DNA of 64,000 bases from Paenarthrobacter ilicis (GTDB lineage: Bacteria > Actinomycetota > Actinomycetes > Actinomycetales > Micrococcaceae). The notes beneath the pieces were generated by a model. The model did no database searches, was not told the DNA's origin, and worked only from the letters and a program-made list of their open reading frames with translations. Made by a program: the position numbers and the translations under genes. The DNA lies in the NCBI RefSeq assembly GCF_016907545.1, contig NZ_JAFBCD010000001.1:2666001-2730000 (forward strand), read 5' to 3'. Numbering within the stretch: position 1 is the first letter of the stretch; each line of letters begins with the position of its first letter. Positions 55,210-63,993 of the stretch are shown in pieces.

Positions 55210-56055
55210 ATGCGACAAGCCTCTGCCGCTTTCCGCCTGCTCGCACCCTTGATCGCCGTCGGCGTTCTTGCGGTGGGCTGCGGACAAAGCCCCACCACCA
55301 CCCCGTCCATTCCCACGCGATCCGCTGCCCCAGGGCCGGCTGCCACTGCGGCTGCCGGCAAACCGCTGGGACAAGTGCCTTCACCGAGCCCCACTGACCT
55401 GCCCGTCGGGTCGCTGTATAAGAACCCGGCCAACAACCGCAATGAGGTGGTGCTGGCTGATGTCCGCCACACCGCGATCCTCATTGGCGACTCCCAGGCG
55501 ATGCCCAAGGATTCCTGGCCCCAGCAAGGCATCGCCGCGCTGGGCTACAAACTGCACGTGGTGGGCATGGGCGGTACAGGCTATGTGGCGTCCAACGGCA
55601 AGACGGGCAACTACATCGATGCCCTTCAACGTGGCGATTGGGTGCTTCCCTATGGCGAACCACCGCTGATTGTGGTGGAAGGCGGAGGTAACGATGCCAC
55701 CCAGAAATTCTCCGACGCCCAGATCACCAGCAACGCGGACCGCCTCCTGGCGGCGCTGACCAAGAGGTACCCCGGGGCCAGGCTCGCAATGATCGGAACC
55801 CTGGCACGCGGTGCCACCAACGGGGGCGCCCGACGCACCGAAGTTGACGCTCTGCTGGGTCGGGTGGCCGCCAAGCACAGCATTCCCTTTGTCAGTGCCG
55901 GAGACTGGTTGACCCGCTACGACGCGGTGGGCGACTTGCAGGATGGGGTGCACCTGAAGCCTTCAGGGCATGCGAAGATCGGCGCTGTGCTGGCGCGTGA
56001 ACTCGCCGCCTTGGGCCTCACAGCCCGGCCTGACGGGCCACTCCCCGCTCAATAG
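55210..56055 (+). CDS. Secreted SGNH/GDSL hydrolase lipoprotein
   Basis: 281 aa from the ATG at 55210, with GGAGAA upstream. Lipobox LAVGC gives the acylated Cys24. After a Pro/Ala/Ser linker (to about 65), ILIGDSQA carries the catalytic Ser95, VEGGGND near 160 the oxyanion Asn, and DGVHLKPSGH near 255 the Asp/His pair, an SGNH esterase fold. Likely substrates are acyl or acetyl groups on cell-wall or exported sugars. Followed by a terminator. Confidence 0.85.
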   Translation: MRQASAAFRLLAPLIAVGVLAVGCGQSPTTTPSIPTRSAAPGPAATAAAGKPLGQVPSPSPTDLPVGSLYKNPANNRNEVVLADVRHTAILIGDSQAMPKDSWPQQGIAALGYKLHVVGMGGTGYVASNGKTGNYIDALQRGDWVLPYGEPPLIVVEGGGNDATQKFSDAQITSNADRLLAALTKRYPGARLAMIGTLARGATNGGARRTEVDALLGRVAAKHSIPFVSAGDWLTRYDAVGDLQDGVHLKPSGHAKIGAVLARELAALGLTARPDGPLPAQ

Positions 56056-56090
56056 ACAGCCGCTGTGGCTGCACAGCGGATTGGAGACAG

Positions 56091-56130
56091 AAAGAGCCGG
56101 TGCTTCCCTTGCGGGAAACACCGGCTCTTT
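56091..56130. terminator. Terminator between SGNH gene and peptide ABC operon
   Basis: AAAGAGCCGGTG (56091-56102) pairs with CACCGGCTCTTT (56119-56130), with an inner TTCCC/GGGAA stem. The A/T ends make it bidirectional. Confidence 0.85.
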
Positions 56131-56141
56131 TGCTGTTCCGG

Positions 56142-57857
56142 CTATGCCACCTCAGGAGGCAGCAACAGGGATCCACCCGGAATAGCATCCAGGAGTGCCT
56201 GGGTGTAGGCCTGGCGCGGGTTGTCGAAAACCTCATCCGTGCTGCCGGTCTCCACCAGCTTGCCTTTTTCCATCACGCAGACGTGATCGGCGATTTGCCG
56301 GACCACTGCGAGGTCGTGGGTGATGAACAGGTACGTCAGGCCAAGGTTGTCCTGAAGCTCAGCCAACAGATTGAGCACTTGGGCCTGCACCAGCACGTCG
56401 AGGGCGGAAACCGCCTCGTCGCAGATGATGACCTCCGGGTCCAAAGCCAGCGCACGGGCAATGGCGATGCGCTGACGCTGGCCACCGGAGAGCTCGTTCG
56501 GGTAGCGGCGCATGGTGGATTGCGGGAGGGCAACCTGGTCCAACAATTCCCGGACCTTCTTTTCACGGCTTGCCTTGGTGCCGATCTTGTGGGTCCGCAA
56601 CGGCTCTTCAATGGTCCTGAAGATGTTGTACATCGGATCCAGGGAGCCGTACGGGTCCTGGAAAATGGGCTGCACCCGGCGGCGGAACTTGAACAAGTCC
56701 TTGCTGTTCAGCGTGGAGGTGTCCACGCCGTCGAAGAGGATCTTTCCGGACGTCGGCTTCAGCAGGTTCAACACCATTTGCGCCACCGTGGACTTACCCG
56801 AACCGGACTCCCCCACGATCGCCGTGGTGGTGCCGCGCTTGACGGAGAAGGACACCGAATCCACGGCTGTGAAATCAGTGGTCTTTCCGATGCCACCGCG
56901 GAGCTTGAAGACCTTGGTGAGGTTCTCCACTTTCAGGACGTCCTCGGGAAGCGCCTTTTCCACGACTACCGGCTCGGAGGGAGCCAACAGTTCATCCGAC
57001 TCGATGCCCTGTTCCTTGGCCACCTGGATGCGACGTGACGCGAGCGACGGCGCAGAGGCAACCAAACGCTTGGTGTAGGGGTGCCGCGGGTTACGAAGCA
57101 GTTCCAGGGAAGGACCGGCCTCCACCACTTGTCCCTTGTACATCACAACCACCTTGTTGGCACGCTCTGCGGCCAGGCCAAGGTCGTGGGTGATCAGCAG
57201 TACGGCGGTGCCCAGTTCCGAGGTCATCTTGTCCAGGTGGTCCAGGATCTGACGCTGGACTGTCACGTCCAGGGCGGACGTCGGTTCATCGGCGATCAGA
57301 AGCCGCGGCTGGCAGGAAAGCCCGATCGCGATGAGTGCGCGCTGGCGCATACCACCCGAGAACTCGTGGGGGTACTGCTTGGCCCGCCGCGATGCATCCG
57401 GAAGACCTGCCTCGGACAACACCTTGGCAACGTCGTCCGGTCCGGACGGAAGACCGTTGGCCTTCAACGTTTCCTTGACCTGGAAACCGATCTTCCACAC
57501 AGGGTTGAGGTTGGACATGGGGTCCTGGGGAACCATGCCGATGGAGTTTCCGCGGAGTTCAATCATCCGCTTTTCGCTGGCGTGGGCAATGTCCTCGCCG
57601 TCGAAAAGGATCTCGCCCGCGGCCACCCTGCCGTTACCGGGCAGCAGGCCAATGGCGGCCAGGGCCGACGTCGACTTGCCCGAACCGGACTCACCCACAA
57701 TCGCCACGGTTTCACCGGGCATGACAGTGAAGTGCGCATTCCGGACAGCGTTCACCTCACCATTGCTGGTGGCGAAGTTGATGGCAAGATTCTTGATCTC
57801 CAGCAGCGGACGCTCTGAGCCGGCCATTTCTTCCTTGATGTGAACTGAAGAGTTCAT
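56142..57857 (-). CDS. Fused double ATPase of a peptide ABC importer (DppD-DppF type)
   Basis: 571 aa. Two complete ABC cassettes in one chain: the first with GESGSGKSTSALA and FSGGMRQRALIAIGL, the second with GESGSGKSTVAQM and LSGGQRQRIAIARAL, each with Walker B ([24 protein letters not shown]). Usually these are separate DppD and DppF proteins. It energises uptake of oligopeptides together with the two permeases upstream. The ATG at 57857 has AAAGG upstream; an in-frame ATG at 57872 overlapping the permease stop (ATGA) is an alternative start. The terminator at 56091-56130 follows. Confidence 0.9.
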   Translation of the reverse strand: MNSSVHIKEEMAGSERPLLEIKNLAINFATSNGEVNAVRNAHFTVMPGETVAIVGESGSGKSTSALAAIGLLPGNGRVAAGEILFDGEDIAHASEKRMIELRGNSIGMVPQDPMSNLNPVWKIGFQVKETLKANGLPSGPDDVAKVLSEAGLPDASRRAKQYPHEFSGGMRQRALIAIGLSCQPRLLIADEPTSALDVTVQRQILDHLDKMTSELGTAVLLITHDLGLAAERANKVVVMYKGQVVEAGPSLELLRNPRHPYTKRLVASAPSLASRRIQVAKEQGIESDELLAPSEPVVVEKALPEDVLKVENLTKVFKLRGGIGKTTDFTAVDSVSFSVKRGTTTAIVGESGSGKSTVAQMVLNLLKPTSGKILFDGVDTSTLNSKDLFKFRRRVQPIFQDPYGSLDPMYNIFRTIEEPLRTHKIGTKASREKKVRELLDQVALPQSTMRRYPNELSGGQRQRIAIARALALDPEVIICDEAVSALDVLVQAQVLNLLAELQDNLGLTYLFITHDLAVVRQIADHVCVMEKGKLVETGSTDEVFDNPRQAYTQALLDAIPGGSLLLPPEVA

Positions 57858-57868
57858 GGCTTCGCCTT

Positions 57869-58852
57869 TCATCGTTTGCGGGCCTTGGGGTCCAGGGCAT
57901 CACGCAGGGCATCGCCCAGCATGATGAAGCTCAGGACCGTAATGGACAACGCAATTGCCGGGTAGAGCAAGGGCATCGGGTTGGAGCGCAAGGATGCCTG
58001 CGCTGCCTGGATGTCGTTGCCCCATGACATCACGCTGGGCGGGAGTCCAATACCCAGGAAGGACAGCGTGGATTCGGCCACGATGAAGGTGCCCAAGGAA
58101 ATTGTTGCCACCACAATGATCGGGGCAAGTGAGTTGGGCAGGACGTGGCGCAGCAGCGAACGGAATTTGGATACTCCGAGCGACCGCGCGGCGACCACGA
58201 AGTCAGCATTCCTGACTTCGATGACGGCACCACGGGTGATGCGCGCAATTTGAGGCCACCCAAACACAATCAGGATCAATACCAGGGTCCACACCGTGCG
58301 GTTGGCACGGAACACCGGGAGTTGCATCAGGACGATTGCGCCAAGGATCAGCGGCAAAGCGAAGAAGATGTCCGTCAGACGTGCCAGGAGAGCATCTGCC
58401 CAACCACCGTAGTAGCCGGCGAGGGCACCGATGATGCCACCGAAGAGAACCACGCCGATGGTGGTGAACAGACCAACCGTCACCGACGAGCGGGTGCCGA
58501 AGATGACGCGGGCATAAACGTCACAACCCTGCTGGGTGAACCCCAGCGGGTGACCGGAAGCCGGGCCGCCATCGGAGTTGGACAGCTGGCAAGCCTCGTT
58601 GGTGGGATCGATCTGCGAGAACAGTCCCGGGAACAGCGACACCGTCACCACGGCGAGGATCATGATGGCCGAAATGATGAACAGCGGCTGTTTGCGCAGA
58701 TTCTTCCAGGCTTCGCCCCAGAGGCTGGAAGGTGCAGCATCCTCCTTGACTTTGTCAGTGGCCTGAAGAGGGGTCTCTTCAAGATCAGCAACGAAGTGCT
58801 CGATGTTTCGCCGGGAAGTGTCCTGCCCGGTCAGGTTATTTTCAGGAGTCAT
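57869..58852 (-). CDS. Peptide ABC transporter permease (DppC type)
   Basis: 327 aa from the ATG at 58852. The first 65 residues are hydrophilic, as in the OppC/DppC class, then six helices follow. GYYGGWADALLARLTDIFFALP lies near 160, and the ATPase-contact loop VVAARSLGVSKFRSLLRHVLPNS near 230-255. The open frame continues to 58891, but the chosen ATG overlaps the DppB stop by 11 bp, indicating coupling. Confidence 0.9.
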   Translation of the reverse strand: MTPENNLTGQDTSRRNIEHFVADLEETPLQATDKVKEDAAPSSLWGEAWKNLRKQPLFIISAIMILAVVTVSLFPGLFSQIDPTNEACQLSNSDGGPASGHPLGFTQQGCDVYARVIFGTRSSVTVGLFTTIGVVLFGGIIGALAGYYGGWADALLARLTDIFFALPLILGAIVLMQLPVFRANRTVWTLVLILIVFGWPQIARITRGAVIEVRNADFVVAARSLGVSKFRSLLRHVLPNSLAPIIVVATISLGTFIVAESTLSFLGIGLPPSVMSWGNDIQAAQASLRSNPMPLLYPAIALSITVLSFIMLGDALRDALDPKARKR

Positions 58853-59771
58853 AACGGATCCTCGGGTCAAGCCAGGCATACAGAAGGTCAACGAGCAGGT
58901 TGGAGAGGCAGTAAATCAACACCAGCACTGTGACGATGGAGACCACGGTGGGGCCTTCGCCTGACAGAACGGCACGATACAACCGGTTACCCACGCCAGG
59001 GACGTTGAAGATGCCTTCCGTAACGATTGCTCCACCCATCAGCGTGCCAAGGTCGGCGCCCAGGAAGGTCACTACGGGGATGAGGGAGTTTCGGAGGATA
59101 TGCACGTTGATCACACGGAACCGGGACAGGCCCTTGGCCGTTGCAGTCCGGACGTAGTCAGCGTTCATGTTCTCGATCACGCTGGTACGCGTCAACCGAA
59201 GAACGTAGGCGAACGATGCCAGGCCCAGAACGATGGCCGGCAACACCAGGTCCGGAATGGTGGCGGCCGCGCTGACCGTGGGTTTGGCCCACCCCAGCTG
59301 CACGCCAATGAAGAACTGCAGGACGAAGCCGAGCACGAAGATCGGGATACCGATGACAATCAGGGAAGCGATGAGGACGGTGCCGTCAAAGAACTTGCCC
59401 TTGCGGAGGCCTGCAACGAGGCCGAAGGCGATGCCGAAGACGGCCTCGAAGATCAGAGCCATGATTGCCAGGCGAGCGGTGACGGGGAAGACCTCACCGA
59501 GGACTGCTGCGATCGGACGGCCTGAGAAGTCCTGGCCCAGATCGAACGTGAAGATGCTCTTGAGGTAGAGCAGGTACTGAACAATGAAGGGCTGGTCCAG
59601 GTTGTACTGGGCACGCAGCTTGGCCGCGACCGCTTCGTTGACGGGCTTGTCGCCAAAGAGCGCAGCAATGGGGTCGCCAGGAAGGCTGAAGACCAGGAAG
59701 TAGACCAGCAGGGTTGCACCCAGGAAGACCGGGATCAGCTGGAGGAATCGTTTAAGGATGTAGGTGGCCAT
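58842..59771 (-). CDS. Peptide ABC transporter permease (DppB type)
   Basis: 309 aa. The N-terminal helix FLQLIPVFLGATLLVYFLV with FSLPGDP after it marks the OppB/DppB class. The contact loop YVRTATAKGLSRFRVINVHILRNSL lies near 205-230. It forms the channel with the DppC-type permease. It is first of the three membrane/ATPase genes; the binding-protein gene lies 210 bp upstream. Confidence 0.9.
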   Translation of the reverse strand: MATYILKRFLQLIPVFLGATLLVYFLVFSLPGDPIAALFGDKPVNEAVAAKLRAQYNLDQPFIVQYLLYLKSIFTFDLGQDFSGRPIAAVLGEVFPVTARLAIMALIFEAVFGIAFGLVAGLRKGKFFDGTVLIASLIVIGIPIFVLGFVLQFFIGVQLGWAKPTVSAAATIPDLVLPAIVLGLASFAYVLRLTRTSVIENMNADYVRTATAKGLSRFRVINVHILRNSLIPVVTFLGADLGTLMGGAIVTEGIFNVPGVGNRLYRAVLSGEGPTVVSIVTVLVLIYCLSNLLVDLLYAWLDPRIRYDS

Positions 59772-59981
59772 CAGCGCATCACACCCCGATCAGCAGGCAC
59801 CCGGGGCTGGGGTGCAGCGGAGTTGTTCATCAAAGAACCTTTTCGTCTGAAGTGCAAACGTTCCATGCCAAGGCAGAGTAAGCCTGCACAAGGACGCCCA
59901 ACCGGAGTTGGGCGTCATTGATTTGCAACGTGATATGGCGGCGGAGGCGCCCATTCGAGCACTTCCGCCGCCACATCGCGC
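59772..59981. other. Gap between peptide-binding protein and permease genes
   Basis: 210 bases without a gene. It holds the terminator-like hairpin at 59936-59973 and a second hairpin, GACGCCCAAC (59893-59902) with GTTGGGCGTC (59907-59916). These probably limit read-through from the abundant binding protein into the permease genes. A minus-strand promoter for the permeases was not identified. Confidence 0.5.
59936..59973 (-). terminator. Hairpin after the peptide-binding protein gene
   Basis: TGGCGGCGGA (59936-59945) pairs with TCCGCCGCCA (59964-59973), 8 bp beyond the stop codon. No long T-run follows, so it may attenuate rather than fully stop transcription or may protect the mRNA end. Confidence 0.55.
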
Positions 59982-61619
59982 TTACTTGCCGGTGATGTTG
60001 TAGTACAGCGGGACGCCGTCCCAGCCGTAGTCAACATTGGTCACGCCTGTGCTCCAGCCGCCCTGTGATACCTGGTACCACAGCGGGATGGCGGGAAGGT
60101 CGGTGAGCAGTGTCTCCTGCGCCTTGTTCATGGCCTTGTTGCCCTCGGAAACGTTGGGGGCAGAGAGGCCATCGGAGATCGCCTTGTCGAACGTGGGGTT
60201 CGCGTAGCGGGCATCGTTCGAGCCGGCACCGGTCTTGTAGATCGGGCCGAGGAAGTTGTACAGCGACGGGTAGTCTGCCTGCCAGCCGGCGCGGATGGCA
60301 CCGGTCAGCTTGCCTGTGGTGGCGAGATCGCGGGCTTCCTTGAAGGTAGCGAACGGCAGGCCTTCAGCCTTGATGCCAAGGTTGTTCTTGAGCTGGTTGG
60401 TCAGTGCCTCAACCCAAGCCTTGTGGCCACCCTTGTCAGCGTTGTAGGCAACGGTGAAGACGGTGTTCGGGTCCCATTTCTGCATGGAGTCTGCCTTGGC
60501 CCAGAGTTCCTTGGCCTTGTCGGCGTTGAACTTCAGGTTGTCCGATCCGGGGATGCTGTCGCTGAAACCGTCCAGGACGGGTGCCGTGAAGTCCTTGGCC
60601 GGCTGGCGGCCGCCGCTGAAGATCACCTTGGTGATTTCATCGCGGTTGATGGCCATGGAGATGGCCTGGCGACGAAGCTTACCGGCCTCACCGCTCCATT
60701 CCGGCAGGTATTCCGGGATGGCGATGGTCTGGTTGCCTGCGTACGGCTTCTCAATGTAACGATCCGGAAGATCGGTCTTGAAGTTCTTGAGGGCGCTGGT
60801 GGGAACCACCTGGAGGATGTCCAGGTTGTTGGACAGCAGATCCTGGTACGCTGCGTCGTCGTTCTGGAAGATCTTGAACGTTACGCCGCCGTTCTTGGCT
60901 TTGCGGGGACCGTTGTACTCCGGGTTCGGCACAAGCTGGATCTGCACGTTGTGCTGCCAGCCATTTTCGGCCATCTTGTACGGACCGTTGCCGACCGGCT
61001 TTTCGCCGTAGGTCTTCGGGTCAGCCAAGGCTGCTGCCGGGACCGGCATGAAGGCGGTGTAACCGAGGCGCAGCGGCCAGTCGGATTCAGGCTGCTTGAG
61101 CTCGACGGTGAAGGTGGTGTCATCCACAACCTTCAGACCGGACATGGTCTCCACGGTGGAGCCCTCTGCGCTGGTCTCGTCGTAACCCTTGATGCTCTCG
61201 AAGAAGGTCGCGCTCAACTGGGCGTTCTTTGCGGCTGCGCCGTAGTTCCAGGAGTCAACGAACGTCTTGGCCGTGATGGTGTCGCCGTTGGTGAACTTCT
61301 GGTCCTTCTTGATCTTGATGGTGAAGTTCTGGGCGTCAGGCGCCTCGATGGACTCCGCCAGTTCGTTGACCGGCTTGCCCGACGGGTCGTAGCTGACCAG
61401 GCCGGAGAAGATCAGAGTGGCGATCTTGCCGCCGCCAACTTCGTTGATGTCTGCCGGCATGAGCGGACGCTGCGGCTCCGAGCCGTCAGCAATGATGACC
61501 TTGTTGGGGTCGCCCGCGGATGTACCGGAGTCGTTGCTACCGCCGCCACCGCAACCGGTGGCTGCGAGGGCGATGATCGCCGCTACGCCTAGAGCTTTGG
61601 AAGTGCGCGAGAAACGCAT
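59982..61619 (-). CDS. Peptide ABC transporter substrate-binding lipoprotein
   Basis: 545 aa from the ATG at 61619, with GGAGGC upstream. The lipobox is LAATGC with the acylated Cys at 23, followed by Gly/Ser. The rest is a family 5 solute-binding protein of the DppA/OppA type, with PVGNGPYKM and KLRRQAISMAINRDEI visible. It captures oligopeptides or related ligands outside the membrane. The frame extends 37 codons upstream without a signal peptide. The 5' leader has a GGGAAAT/ATTTCCC hairpin at 61650-61670. Confidence 0.92.
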   Translation of the reverse strand: MRFSRTSKALGVAAIIALAATGCGGGGSNDSGTSAGDPNKVIIADGSEPQRPLMPADINEVGGGKIATLIFSGLVSYDPSGKPVNELAESIEAPDAQNFTIKIKKDQKFTNGDTITAKTFVDSWNYGAAAKNAQLSATFFESIKGYDETSAEGSTVETMSGLKVVDDTTFTVELKQPESDWPLRLGYTAFMPVPAAALADPKTYGEKPVGNGPYKMAENGWQHNVQIQLVPNPEYNGPRKAKNGGVTFKIFQNDDAAYQDLLSNNLDILQVVPTSALKNFKTDLPDRYIEKPYAGNQTIAIPEYLPEWSGEAGKLRRQAISMAINRDEITKVIFSGGRQPAKDFTAPVLDGFSDSIPGSDNLKFNADKAKELWAKADSMQKWDPNTVFTVAYNADKGGHKAWVEALTNQLKNNLGIKAEGLPFATFKEARDLATTGKLTGAIRAGWQADYPSLYNFLGPIYKTGAGSNDARYANPTFDKAISDGLSAPNVSEGNKAMNKAQETLLTDLPAIPLWYQVSQGGWSTGVTNVDYGWDGVPLYYNITGK

Positions 61620-61924
61620 TCCGCCTCCTATGAGTCGTGGAGTTGAGCAGGGGAAATTCGTGATTTCCCCCAGGCACAGGCACAGTTTCCTACTGTGACG
61701 TTGCCTACATGTGAGTGTAAGCCTACCCACATTGTGTCCGGATGATGGAACCCGATGGCCAAACTGTAACCGTTCCGCAACCTGTACATGCCTAAATTGC
61801 CGGGGATTTCAAGTCAAACGTTACCCGGTGGTAGCATTCGCTGTCTGACAGCAGGACAGGGACCCATTTCCAACGGAACATCCCGGGCCACGCTCCATCG
61901 TTACCCCATGGTTAGGCTGGGTCA
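61620..61924. other. Divergent intergenic region between the peptide-binding and phosphomutase genes
   Basis: 305 bases without a gene. Near the binding-protein start it has the GGAGGC ribosome site and a hairpin at 61650-61670 (GGGAAAT with ATTTCCC), then a shorter CACAG/CTGTG repeat around 61681-61697. At its other end is the TAGGCT -10 element of the phosphomutase gene. No clear -35 for the binding-protein gene was found. Confidence 0.45.
61913..61918 (+). promoter_or_regulatory. Candidate -10 element of the phosphomutase gene (leaderless)
   Basis: TAGGCT ends 6 nt before the ATG at 61925. Confidence 0.45.
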
Positions 61925-62617
61925 ATGGCAACAGTTATCCTCGTGCGGCACGGACGCACCACCGCCAATGCGACCGGGCTGCTGGCTGGACGGGCCCCAG
62001 GAGTCACTTTGGACCAAACCGGCCTGGAGCAGGCAGCCAGGACAGCCCAACGGCTCGCAGCCGTACCCCTGGCAGCCGTAGTGTCGAGCCCTTTGGAACG
62101 CTGCAGGCAGACCGCCCAGTTCATCCTCGAGCAACAGGCAACCATGCCGGCTGCTCCGCTCGATGAATCCCTGACAGAGTGCGATTACGGCCAGTGGCAG
62201 GGACGGTCCCTCAGCGAGCTGGCCTCCGAGCCACTCTGGCCGGTGGTGCAGTCCCAGCCATCCGCCGTCGTGTTTCCCGGGGGTGAGTCCATGGCGGGGA
62301 TGCAATCGCGCGCGGTGGCCGCCATCCGGGGCCATGATGCCGCTTTCGCGGCCCAGCATGGCCCGGGCGTCGTCTGGGCCGCGGTCAGCCACGGCGACGT
62401 CATCAAGTCCATTTTGGCCGACGCGCTGGGCATGCACCTGGACTTCTTCCAACGCATCAATGTTGGCCCGGCTTCAGTATCCATCATCAGCTATGGCCCC
62501 GGGCGGCCCACCGTTCACGCGCTCAATACGGACGCCGGCGACTTGTCCTGGCTCTCGGGCGGTGTTTCTACAGGTGACGCTCCGGTGGGTGGAGGAGCAG
62601 GACAGGGGTCCCCTTGA
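61925..62617 (+). CDS. Histidine-phosphatase superfamily protein (MSMEG_4193 type)
   Basis: 230 aa phosphoglycerate-mutase-like protein. LVRHGRTTAN (about 5-14) has the phospho-accepting His, SSPLERCRQTA the Arg, and AVSHGDVIKSIL the second catalytic His. The family occurs in actinobacteria together with DUF3090 and SCO1664 proteins, the order seen here. The substrate is unknown. The ATG lies 6 nt after TAGGCT. Confidence 0.9.
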   Translation: MATVILVRHGRTTANATGLLAGRAPGVTLDQTGLEQAARTAQRLAAVPLAAVVSSPLERCRQTAQFILEQQATMPAAPLDESLTECDYGQWQGRSLSELASEPLWPVVQSQPSAVVFPGGESMAGMQSRAVAAIRGHDAAFAAQHGPGVVWAAVSHGDVIKSILADALGMHLDFFQRINVGPASVSIISYGPGRPTVHALNTDAGDLSWLSGGVSTGDAPVGGGAGQGSP

Positions 62618-62629
62618 TCCAGGTGTGCC

Positions 62630-62635
62630 TAGAAT
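62630..62635 (+). promoter_or_regulatory. Candidate -10 element of the DUF3090 gene (leaderless)
   Basis: TAGAAT ends 6 nt before the ATG at 62642, in the 24-bp gap after the phosphomutase. Confidence 0.5.
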
Positions 62636-62641
62636 ACTCAC

Positions 62642-63193
62642 ATGCCTACACGTGTTCACGAGTTTGCCTGGCCTGATCGGGTTGTAGTTGGAACCATTGG
62701 CCTCCCCGGTGCACGCACGTTCTACCTGCAGGTACGTGCCGGAACGCAGGTGGTCAGCATAGCCATGGAGAAACAGCAATCGGCATTGCTTGCTGAAAAG
62801 ATCGACGAAATTCTGGATCAGCTGATCACCGTCGATGGCAATCCGTTCAGCATTCCCACAGGGACTCCCAGCGAACTTGACGACCATGACCCCCTGGAGC
62901 CGGTGGAAGAGCAGTTCCGCACCGGTGCCATCAGCCTGGGGTGGGACCCCACCACCGCCCAAGTGGTCATCGAGGCGTACCCGCTGGCCGACGTCGATGA
63001 TGACGACGACGATCAGCCGGACATCAGCGACGATGACGTGAATGAAATGCTGTTGGTCCGGATGCCCGTTGGCACGGCCCGCGCCTTCGCGAAGCGCACC
63101 CGGGACATTGTTGGAGCCGGGCGCCCCCTGTGCCCGCTGTGTGGCAACCCCATGGATGCCGAAGGCCACGTCTGCCCCTCCCCCGGGCTCTGA
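62642..63193 (+). CDS. DUF3090 family protein with C-terminal zinc ribbon
   Basis: 183 aa. The N-terminal two thirds are the DUF3090 domain (GTIGLPGARTFYLQVRAG, then EKQQSALLAEKIDEIL). The C-terminus CPLCGNPMDAEGHVCP has three Cys and a His and looks like a small zinc ribbon. The middle is strongly acidic (ADVDDDDDDQPD). The function is not established. Its stop overlaps the next start by one base, so the trio is translationally coupled. Confidence 0.88.
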   Translation: MPTRVHEFAWPDRVVVGTIGLPGARTFYLQVRAGTQVVSIAMEKQQSALLAEKIDEILDQLITVDGNPFSIPTGTPSELDDHDPLEPVEEQFRTGAISLGWDPTTAQVVIEAYPLADVDDDDDDQPDISDDDVNEMLLVRMPVGTARAFAKRTRDIVGAGRPLCPLCGNPMDAEGHVCPSPGL

Positions 63194-63960
63194 TGCCGAC
63201 GCCGGACCTGCTGACCGCAGAGCTCACCCTCACCGGACGCATTACGACGGCATCCAACGCCACCTTCCTTGGCACCATCGGCGAGCTCGTAGTGGTCTAC
63301 AAGCCCAGGGCCGGTGAGAGCCCGCTCTGGGACTTCCCCCGCGGAACGCTGGCGCATCGCGAGGCTGCTGCATATAAAGTCTCCGAAGTGCTCGGCTGGA
63401 ACATCGTTCCCCACACGTGGTTGCGCGACGGGCCGCTGGGCGAAGGGATGGTCCAGGCCTGGCAGGAGGAAGACCCCGACCAGAATCCAGTGGACCTCAT
63501 TCCCGCCAATGAAGTGCCCGGCAGCAGCTGGAAACAAGTGCTGCGCGGGCAGGGCGAGGACGGTCAGATGGTGGCCCTCGTCCATGAAGATTCGGCGGCG
63601 CTCAGGAGAATGGCCGCCTTCGACGCCGTGGTCAACAACGCGGATCGCAAAGGCAACCACATCCTGGCCATGACCGGGGGCCACCGCCACGGCGTGGACC
63701 ACGGCCTCACCTTTCACCGCGACAATAAGCTGCGCACGGTGCTGTGGGGTTGGGTGGGTGACCCCCTGACCAATGAGGAGCTCGACGGCGTCCGCCGCGT
63801 CAGTGCCGCACTTGACGGACAGTTGGGCCGGGATCTGGAAGAACTCATTACTCCTGCCGAAACCGGGGCGCTGGCCGACCGGTGCGCCGCGTTGCTCGAA
63901 GAGGGGCATTTCCCACCTCCCGGCGGAGAATCCTCTGCCGTTCCTTGGCCGCTTTTCTGA
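63193..63960 (+). CDS. SCO1664 family protein, kinase-like
   Basis: 255 aa from the ATG at 63193, sharing one base with the DUF3090 stop. The sequence has VVYKPRAGESPLWDFP near 35-50, then FDAVVNNADRKGNHIL and HGVDHGLTFH near 145-175. These look like the P-loop Lys, the catalytic Asp/Asn loop and the metal-binding Asp of PI3/4-kinase- or HipA-like folds. No activity is known. The family sits with the phosphomutase and DUF3090 genes in many actinobacteria, usually ahead of mycothiol ligase mshC. Confidence 0.85.
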   Translation: MPTPDLLTAELTLTGRITTASNATFLGTIGELVVVYKPRAGESPLWDFPRGTLAHREAAAYKVSEVLGWNIVPHTWLRDGPLGEGMVQAWQEEDPDQNPVDLIPANEVPGSSWKQVLRGQGEDGQMVALVHEDSAALRRMAAFDAVVNNADRKGNHILAMTGGHRHGVDHGLTFHRDNKLRTVLWGWVGDPLTNEELDGVRRVSAALDGQLGRDLEELITPAETGALADRCAALLEEGHFPPPGGESSAVPWPLF

Positions 63961-63993
63961 TGGCTTTTCCGTAAACCAGAGCGATCTTAAAGG

